From: an uncultured Flavobacteriales bacterium
GTDB taxonomy: Bacteria > Bacteroidota > Bacteroidia > Flavobacteriales_D > Sanyastnellaceae
Length of the DNA stretch: 5,235 nucleotides
Assembly: GCA_913057815.1 (NCBI GenBank)
Contig: CAJXOV010000209.1
Coordinates: 1-5,235 of the forward strand
Direction of reading: 5' to 3'
Part shown: positions 1-5,235 of the stretch, piece after piece
How positions within the stretch are numbered: the stretch's first letter is position 1
How the letters are laid out: each line of letters starts with the position of its first letter
Notes under the pieces: generated by a model
The model's input: the letters and a program-made list of their open reading frames with translations, nothing else
The model's database searches: none
Told to the model about the DNA's origin: nothing
Made by a program: the position numbers and the translations under genes

Positions 1-230
1 TCGTTATCATCTATTGCTATTAATTCATCAAAACTAGCTCCAGCACAGAAAGCTCTATCTCCAGCACTTTTTAGAATTATAACTAGAGTGTCATCATCAT
101 TTCCTAGTCTTGTAATTGTATCAGCTAATTGACTTAGAATGCTGCCTGGTAACGAATTACTGGCAGGGTGATAAAATTCTATAGTAGAGATACTGTTTGA
201 AGTATCAACTTTTACATATCCGTTTTCCAT
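1..230 (-). CDS. Enoyl-CoA hydratase/isomerase (crotonase) family protein, N-terminal part only
   Basis: This is a partial gene: 76 complete codons read from the ATG at 230-228 and the frame is still open at the left edge. The translation starts MENGYVKVDTSNSISTIEF. It shows a first beta-hairpin, then HPASNSLP at about residues 21-28, where crotonases usually have a Pro/Asn-Ala-Leu substrate-loop motif. At about residues 59-70 it reads RAFCAGASFDEL, the classic crotonase oxyanion-hole segment, whose backbone amides bind the thioester carbonyl of an acyl-CoA. The catalytic acids and the second oxyanion glycine lie further on and are not visible, so hydratase, isomerase and other crotonase reactions cannot be separated. 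The family is usually about 260 residues. The start is well supported because an in-frame TGA lies 15 codons upstream (276-278) with no other ATG between. No Shine-Dalgarno sequence is seen, as is common in Bacteroidota. It is separated from citrate synthase by a terminator, so it is probably transcribed on its own. Confidence 0.85.
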   Translation of the reverse strand, partial: MENGYVKVDTSNSISTIEFYHPASNSLPGSILSQLADTITRLGNDDDTLVIILKSAGDRAFCAGASFDELIAIDDN

Positions 231-347
231 AATGCTAAAATAAGGGCTGAAAAGAGTATTAACTCCTTTTAAGAATCATTTTCTTTTAACCATTAGTCCA
301 GAAATCGTTAGAACAAAGAATTCGTCTGATCGATTCGTATAAAAATA

Positions 348-384
348 AAAAACCCTCCAATGGTTCTACCAAAAGAGGGTTTTT
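348..384 (-). terminator. Rho-independent terminator after citrate synthase, probably bidirectional
   Basis: The arms AAAAACCCTC (348-357) and GAGGGTTTTT (375-384) are perfectly complementary over 10 bp. A smaller TGGT/ACCA stem (361-364 with 368-371) sits inside the loop. The hairpin begins 20 bp past the citrate synthase stop codon. On the minus strand the descending arm ends in a U-run, continued by further T-rich sequence (335-347 on the plus strand is A-rich). The plus strand also has a T-run, so the element could stop transcription from either side. Confidence 0.88.
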
Positions 385-404
385 ATAAAATTTTATTTTA
401 GTAT

Positions 405-1691
405 TTATCTCTTAGAGATATCTACGTAGTCTCTGGCGTTAGCGCCAGTATAAATTTGTCTTGGTCTACCGATAGGAGCTCTATCTTCTACCATTTCTTT
501 CCATTGTGCTATCCATCCTGGTAATCTTCCAATAGCGAACATCACAGTAAACATTTCAGTAGGAATTCCTAAAGCTCTGTATATAATACCTGAATAGAAA
601 TCTACATTAGGATATAAACCTCTTTCTACGAAATAAGGATCCTTTAATGCTACGGCTTCTAATTCTTTAGCTATATCCAAAATAGGATCATCTACACCTA
701 AAGCTTCAAGTACATCATCAGCAGCTTTCTTTATGATCTTAGCTCTTGGATCAAAGTTTTTGTAAACTCTATGCCCAAATCCCATCAGTCTGAAAGAATC
801 TGATTTGTCTTTAGCCTTGTCCACCCAGTGTTGAAGTGGAGTTCCACTTTCTTTGATAGATTCTAGCATTTCTATTACAGCTTGGTTAGCACCACCATGA
901 AGTGGTCCCCATAAAGCAGCTATTCCAGCAGAAATAGAAGAGTATAAATTAGCTTGTGAAGAACCTACTATTCTTACCGTAGAGGCAGAACAGTTTTGCT
1001 CATGATCAGCATGAAGGATTAGTAACTTATTCAATGCATCCACAACCACTGGATCCATCTCATAATCCTCAGTAGGCATCCCGAACATCATGTTCAAGAA
1101 GTTTTCTGTATAACTTAAATCGTTGTTAGGGTAAATTAACGGATGTCCCATACTGTTTTTATGAGCTTGGGCCGCTAGGGTAGGTAATTTAGCTATAAGT
1201 CTATGTATAGTTAAATCTATATCCTCTATTGATCTATTAGGGTTTTGAGACTCAGGATAGAAAGTAGAAAGAGAAGAGATCATAGAACTCAAAATTCCCA
1301 TCGGGTGAGCATTCGTTGGAAAAGCTTCAAAGAAACGTTTCATATCCTCATGCACTAAAGTGTGATGAGTGATGCTTTCACTGAAATACTCTAATTGCTC
1401 CGCATTTGGAAGGTCTCCGTAAATTAATAAGTAAGCAACTTCTACGAAAGAAGCTTTTTCCGCTAATTGCTCTATAGGATAACCACGGTAGCTAAGTATA
1501 CCTTTCTCACCATCTAAAAACGTAATGGCAGAAGTAGTAGAACCTGTGTTTTTAAAACCAGGATCCATAGTAACATAACCAGTCATACCTCTCAGTTTAC
1601 TGATATCTATAGCTTTTTCGTTTTCACTCCCTGTAATTACTGGAAGTTCGTATTCTTTACCGTCTAGAATTATTTTAGCTGTCTCACTCAT
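405..1691 (-). CDS. gltA: Citrate synthase, hexameric type II (GltA-like)
   Basis: Citrate synthase condenses acetyl-CoA with oxaloacetate to form citrate and CoA, the entry step of the TCA cycle, in the cytoplasm. The protein is 428 residues, almost the same length as E. coli GltA (427), and appears complete. The expected active-site segments are present in order: LHADHEQNCSAST at about 226-238, GPLHGGANQ with catalytic His265, GFGHRVYKNFDPRAK with His307 contacting oxaloacetate, and NVDFYSG with catalytic Asp364. Arginines of the substrate pocket lie in IGRLPGW (Arg389) and GRPRQIYTG (about 409-411). The extended N-terminal beta-rich region (residues 1 to about 50) is typical of the type II, NADH-sensitive bacterial enzymes. 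NADH regulation is known for that family but is not shown here. The start at 1691 gives the expected N-terminus (MSETAKIILDGKEYELP). The leader has no Shine-Dalgarno sequence. Terminators lie on both sides, so the gene is probably monocistronic, with its promoter somewhere in 1692-1842. Confidence 0.98.
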   Translation of the reverse strand: MSETAKIILDGKEYELPVITGSENEKAIDISKLRGMTGYVTMDPGFKNTGSTTSAITFLDGEKGILSYRGYPIEQLAEKASFVEVAYLLIYGDLPNAEQLEYFSESITHHTLVHEDMKRFFEAFPTNAHPMGILSSMISSLSTFYPESQNPNRSIEDIDLTIHRLIAKLPTLAAQAHKNSMGHPLIYPNNDLSYTENFLNMMFGMPTEDYEMDPVVVDALNKLLILHADHEQNCSASTVRIVGSSQANLYSSISAGIAALWGPLHGGANQAVIEMLESIKESGTPLQHWVDKAKDKSDSFRLMGFGHRVYKNFDPRAKIIKKAADDVLEALGVDDPILDIAKELEAVALKDPYFVERGLYPNVDFYSGIIYRALGIPTEMFTVMFAIGRLPGWIAQWKEMVEDRAPIGRPRQIYTGANARDYVDISKR

Positions 1692-1842
1692 GTTTAAAAT
1701 GCAGGAATTTAGGGTTTTAACTTGCTTTTTTTGCCGATTTATTCAGGTCTTGAATGAAGGAGAAAGTGAGGCTTAAAAAGCGTTGCAATATACTAACTAA
1801 TTTACATCAAATCTCACCAAAAGGTTACTGAAATTTAGACAT

Positions 1843-1872
1843 AAAAAAAGCCCTCAGTTGAGGGCTTTTTTT
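1843..1872 (-). terminator. Rho-independent terminator after the peptide transporter, probably bidirectional
   Basis: Perfect 13-bp arms lie at 1843-1855 (seven A then GCCCTC) and 1860-1872 (GAGGGC then seven T) around an AGTT tetraloop. The hairpin starts 21 bp after the TAG stop of the POT gene. In minus-strand RNA the GC core is followed directly by seven U. The plus strand also reads GC stem then eight T, so it would work in both directions. It separates the peptidase-transporter unit from citrate synthase. Confidence 0.93.
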
Positions 1873-1893
1873 TATTCTGTATAAAGTTTTGTT

Positions 1894-3528
1894 CTAATGA
1901 ATTCCATGCATTAGTTTCTTAAGTGGGAAACTCAATAGGAATAATACAATTCCAGCTACAATAGGAATCATTACTAGTATTTGGAAAAAATCAGACATAG
2001 TAGAAGTTTCTGCAATTTTCGTCATATAACCAGAGAACTGACCAGCGGCCATATTACCCATAGCAGAAGCAAAGAACCAAATTCCAAACATCACTCCGAC
2101 AAGTCTTTTTGGAGAAAGCTTACTTACGTAAGAAAGTCCAACTGGAGATAAAGAAAGTTCACCCATGGTGTGAAGTAAATATGCTAGAATTAAAAAGATC
2201 ATACTCACTTTATGAATGTCGCTTCCGCCTGTAAATCCAGCAGCACCATATACCAGAGGGATAAACCCTAAACCTAGTAATACAAGTCCAACAGCAAATT
2301 TTTGAGGTCCTGTTGGATTGATTTTAGTCTTAGCTAAAGCTTGCCATATCCAACTAAATAAAGGAGCTAGAGTGAATATAAAAAGAGCGTTTAAACTTTG
2401 GAACCAAGTAGCAGGAACTTCGATGTTTTCAGCTGTAAATTGATCGTATATAACAAAACCAACAAGACCAAGAAGTAAAATAATACTAATTGCCATAAAT
2501 CCTATAGCACTTCTATATTCTTTACCTACATTTTTCATAGTACCTACGAAAAGCCAAGTAAGAATACCAACAGGTAATAGTGAAATAATAGCACTTACAA
2601 TTTTAAAAGTTAAAACGCTACTTCCGCTAAGCGAACGATCTGTGTATTCACTAGCAAAAATATTCATACTAGATCCTGCTTGTTCGAATGCTGCCCAAAA
2701 GAAAATCGAGAAAAAGGCTAAAACACCTACGACTAATAGTCTGTCTTTTTCCTTTTTTGTTAAAGGTTCTTTCTTTTTCTTAGCTTTTGTTTCAGCAATA
2801 GAATCAATAAGATCTTGATTGTCTTTAAGGTTCCCTTCTTTAGGAGAAGCACCGATTGATCCAAATAATTTTTGAGCCAATTGGAATTGAATCATACCTA
2901 CAACCATAAATATGCCGGCTAATCCAAATCCGTAATGCCATCCAATAGTTTCAGCTAAGTATCCACAGAGAATAGAACCTAAAAATGCACCTACATTGAT
3001 TCCTTGATAGAAAATGGTATAACCCGAATCTTTTTTAGCACTTCCATCAGGGTATAATTGACCAACCATAGAACTTATGTTTGGTTTAAAGAATCCGTTT
3101 CCAACAATTAACAATCCTAAACCTAAGTAGAAAGCAGGCATTGGGTCAAAAGCTAGAGCAAAATGTCCAAGGGACATTAACACTGCACCGATTGTTATCG
3201 CTTTTTTAAATCCTAGAATTTTATCTGCAATAATTCCACCAAGGATAGGTGTAATATATACTAGCATCGTATACCATCCATAAAGAGATCCAGCATCTGA
3301 ATCACTCCATCCAAGTCCTGGATTTTCACTGTTTATTTCTTGAACGAGATAAAGAACAAGTAGAGCTCTCATACCATAGTACGAGAATCTTTCCCACATT
3401 TCAGTGAAGAATAGAACAAAAAGACCCACTGGGTGACCCATGAATTCTCTTTCATTAGCAGGAACTAGTACAAAACCATCTTGGTCCTTAGATCCGTCTA
3501 ATATTATATCATCATTTTCTGGCGACAT
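1894..3528 (-). CDS. POT/PTR2 family proton-coupled di-/tripeptide transporter
   Basis: This is an inner-membrane MFS carrier of 544 residues that by family imports small peptides with protons. The POT signatures are clear: ExxERFxYYG at 43-52 (Glu43, Glu46, Arg47) in helix 1, the GGIIADKILG loop at about 97-106, GNGFFKPN with Lys148 in helix 4, FYQGINVGAFLG (PTR2 signature) at 173-184 in helix 5, FWAAFEQ with Glu282 in helix 7, FQSLN at 376-380 in helix 8, and GELSLSPVGLS with Glu457 in helix 10. I count about 14 hydrophobic segments. A lysine-rich hydrophilic linker at about 222-262 follows helix 6, and two extra hydrophobic segments (about 303-327 and 340-361) fall between helices 7 and 8. 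The start at 3528 leaves a polar N-terminal tail of about 30 residues; Met30 is a less likely alternative. The gene begins 42 bp after the peptidase stop with no convincing terminator between them, so co-transcription is likely. It ends at a strong terminator. The exact substrate range cannot be read from the sequence. Confidence 0.95.
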   Translation of the reverse strand: MSPENDDIILDGSKDQDGFVLVPANEREFMGHPVGLFVLFFTEMWERFSYYGMRALLVLYLVQEINSENPGLGWSDSDAGSLYGWYTMLVYITPILGGIIADKILGFKKAITIGAVLMSLGHFALAFDPMPAFYLGLGLLIVGNGFFKPNISSMVGQLYPDGSAKKDSGYTIFYQGINVGAFLGSILCGYLAETIGWHYGFGLAGIFMVVGMIQFQLAQKLFGSIGASPKEGNLKDNQDLIDSIAETKAKKKKEPLTKKEKDRLLVVGVLAFFSIFFWAAFEQAGSSMNIFASEYTDRSLSGSSVLTFKIVSAIISLLPVGILTWLFVGTMKNVGKEYRSAIGFMAISIILLLGLVGFVIYDQFTAENIEVPATWFQSLNALFIFTLAPLFSWIWQALAKTKINPTGPQKFAVGLVLLGLGFIPLVYGAAGFTGGSDIHKVSMIFLILAYLLHTMGELSLSPVGLSYVSKLSPKRLVGVMFGIWFFASAMGNMAAGQFSGYMTKIAETSTMSDFFQILVMIPIVAGIVLFLLSFPLKKLMHGIH

Positions 3529-3570
3529 TATGCTTATTGTTTTTGGTTAAAAAAAATTAGATAATTTATT

Positions 3571-5212
3571 TTACAAGTTTTCAAATATATAGTCTCTCAT
3601 CATGGTAAACAAATGCAGACGAGTATAGCCTCCATAAATCCCGTGGTTTCTATCTGGATAGATGAATAAATCAAACTGCTTATTGTTAGCTACCAATGCA
3701 TTGATCATCTCCATTGTGTTTTGGTAGTGAACATTGTCATCAGCTGATCCGTGAATTAAAAAGTATTTTCCTTTTAACTTGGCTACATGGTTAATAGGAG
3801 AGTTGTTTTCGTAACCATCTTCGTTCTCTTGTGGAGTTCTCATGAACCTTTCAGTATATATAGAGTCATAATATTTCCAATTAGTTACTGGAGCTACAGC
3901 TATCGCCATTTTAAATTCATCTGCTCCTTGTGTTATACAGTTGCTTGCCATATAACCACCATAACTCCATCCCTGAATTCCAATTCTTTCACCGTCAACG
4001 TCATTCCAAGTTTTCAAATGCTTGGCCAAATCGATAAAATCTTCTGTTTCGTTTTTACCAAGCTGTAGGTAAGTGCTGTGGAAAAAGTCCTTTCCTTGAT
4101 ACATTGTCCCTCTTGGGTCACATGAGATAACGTAATACCCGGCTTGACTCAAAAGTTGATGCCATAAATAATTTCTTCCGTCAAAACTATCCATAACCGT
4201 ATTGTGACCAGGTCCCCCATAGATATTAACGTAAACAGGATATTTTTTTGAAGAGTCATAATTAGCAGGTTTAATCATCCAGCAGTTTAAGTCATCACCA
4301 TTTGAGTTTTCGAATGTAAAAAATTCTTTAGGAGATAAATTGTAAGTTTCTAATGTGCGTTGCAACGCTGCATTGTCTACCAACGTTCTAATCTCTTTTC
4401 CTTTCGAATTAAATAAGACGAAAGATGCAGGTGTGTTAGCGTTAGAATTGTTAAGTACATAATATTTAAATCCAGTACTAAAAGAAGCACTGTTTACACC
4501 TGATTTAGTAGAGAGCTTTTCTTTTATCCTTTTAGTAATTCCTTTCTTATATATATGCTGCTCCATTGGAGAAACTTCAGAACTTGAATAGTAAAATACT
4601 CCTTTATTTTCATCCACTCCTAAATATTCAATTACATCCCATTCTCCGGAAGTCAATTGAGCTTTTTGTTTTCCTGAGTTATCAAAAAGGTACAAATGGT
4701 TATAACCATCTTTACTACTATTCCATAAAAAACACTTGTTATCATCTAAGAATGTGAGGTTGTCATTTATTTCAATATATGTATCGGATTTTTCATCATA
4801 TATTTTATTTGGTTGAATATCACCAAGGTTTTTTTGAGTAAGATCAGTTATTAAGAACTCTAAATGATTTTGATGTCTATTTAACCTCATGATACAAAGG
4901 CCCTCACTGCTTAAACTCCATTGAATTCGAGGGAAGTAGATGTCTTTTTCGTCACCAGTGTTCACTTTTCTTACTTTATTCTGGTTGAAGTCATATATGT
5001 GTATGGATACATCAGAGTTTTTTTCTCCTGCTTTAGGGTATTTGAACTTGTATTGTTCAGGATACAAATCGCCATACATAGCCATTTGAAATTCCTTTAC
5101 GTCACTTTCATCCATTCTGTAAAATCCTAATCTGTCTCCGTTTGGAGACCAATAGAAACCTTTGTCAAAACCAAATTCTTCTTCATAGACCCAGTCAGTA
5201 GCACCATTGATT
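3571..5212 (-). CDS. Dipeptidyl peptidase IV-like S9 serine peptidase, N-terminus missing
   Basis: About 546 native residues remain of a protein probably over 700 long. The 5' end is cut off at the contig edge, and the apparent start MCIRDR is translated adapter; the first whole native codon is Ile at 5211-5209. DPP IV enzymes release N-terminal dipeptides, typically after Pro or Ala, usually in the periplasm or at the cell surface in Bacteroidota. Numbering here counts from the false Met at 5229. DWVYEEEF at 12-19 matches the double-glutamate loop that holds the substrate amino group (Glu17/Glu18, human Glu205/Glu206). The rest of the beta-propeller runs to about 315. The alpha/beta-hydrolase domain follows, with NIYGGPG (Tyr337, probable oxyanion tyrosine), GWSYGGYMA (nucleophile Ser422), HGSADDNVH (Asp497) and RNHGI (His529), so the triad is intact. 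A signal peptide and the human Arg125 equivalent would lie in the missing part. There is no C-terminal secretion domain; it ends IFENL. The POT transporter follows after 42 bp. Prolyl tripeptidyl peptidase is the main alternative, but the DWxYEEE motif favours DPP IV. Confidence 0.93.
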
Positions 5213-5235
5213 CTGTCTCTTATACACATCTGACG
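5213..5235. other. Nextera (Tn5) sequencing adapter left at the contig end; not genomic
   Basis: Positions 5213-5231 read CTGTCTCTTATACACATCT, an exact match to the 19-bp Tn5 mosaic end used in Nextera libraries. The next four bases, GACG, continue into the Illumina read-1 transposase adapter. This is adapter read-through that survived trimming and assembly. It supplies a false ATG at 5229-5227 and the residues MCIRD plus two bases of the following Arg codon to the peptidase reading frame. Confidence 0.97.

Noticed and set aside
1..30. The left end begins TCGT, like the start of the read-1 transposase adapter, so a second adapter was considered.
   Set aside because: The match stops after four bases, and the sequence continues the crotonase frame sensibly (DELIAIDDN) to the edge.
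231..347. Leader of the crotonase gene, searched for a promoter or structured RNA; ATTCTTTG near 314-321 on the minus strand resembles a -7 box.
   Set aside because: The first two bases of the box are wrong and no TTG lies at a suitable distance. No riboswitch-like pairing was seen.
1785..1811. Possible Bacteroidota-type promoter for gltA on the minus strand: TTTG (1811-1808), then 15 bp, then TATATTGC (1792-1785).
   Set aside because: The -7 box matches TAnnTTTG poorly and the spacer is short for the TTG/TAnnTTTG consensus. In such an AT-rich leader this is within chance.
3554..3567. Inverted repeat AAATTA-GA-TAATTT followed on the minus strand by a T-run, between the peptidase and transporter genes; considered as a terminator.
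   Set aside because: It contains only A/T pairs around a 2-base loop, so it would not form a stable hairpin. The genes are better read as co-transcribed.
3787..5130. Three plus-strand open frames (3787-4068, 4566-4757, 4921-5130).
   Set aside because: They lie antisense inside the peptidase gene, whose translation carries clear family motifs throughout. Their translations show no recognisable domain and low-complexity hydrophobic or aromatic runs typical of shadow frames.
5213..5235. Mosaic-end sequence considered as a natural Tn5/IS50 end, i.e. a mobile element at the gene boundary.
   Set aside because: The exact synthetic 19-bp mosaic end followed by GACG matches the Illumina adapter, and it sits at the very end of the sequence, which fits library artefact rather than insertion.

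Overview
This window looks like an AT-rich chromosomal fragment of a Bacteroidota organism, most likely a flavobacterium-like member of Flavobacteriia. The evidence is the gene content (a DPP IV-type S9 peptidase next to a POT peptide transporter, and a hexameric-type citrate synthase), the low GC content by eye, A/T-rich leaders without Shine-Dalgarno sequences, and Bacteroidota-like protein sequences. The placement rests on sequence character, not on a marker gene. All genes lie on the minus strand, so transcription runs from the right end of the window to the left.

Layout in order of transcription: (1) 5213-5235 is not genomic. It is the Nextera/Tn5 sequencing adapter, so the biological sequence ends at about 5212. 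(2) 3571-5212 is the C-terminal three quarters of a dipeptidyl peptidase IV-like serine peptidase; its N-terminus is lost at the contig end. (3) 1894-3528 is a complete proton-dependent oligopeptide transporter (POT/PTR2), only 42 bp after the peptidase. It is followed by a strong hairpin terminator at 1843-1872. (4) 405-1691 is a complete citrate synthase (gltA), followed by its own terminator at 348-384. (5) 1-230 is the N-terminal 76 codons of an enoyl-CoA hydratase/isomerase (crotonase) family protein that runs off the left edge.

The peptidase and transporter make a sensible pair. The peptidase would cut dipeptides from the N-termini of peptides outside the inner membrane, and the POT carrier would import di- and tripeptides with protons. 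Citrate synthase lies between two terminators and is probably its own transcription unit, feeding acetyl-CoA into the TCA cycle. The crotonase probably belongs to acyl-CoA metabolism, but no pathway can be assigned from 76 residues.

I found no undescribed system, mobile element, CRISPR array or RNA gene. The two observations most worth keeping are the adapter, which creates a false start codon and N-terminus (MCIRDR) for the peptidase, and an apparent two-helix insertion at an unusual position in the POT transporter.
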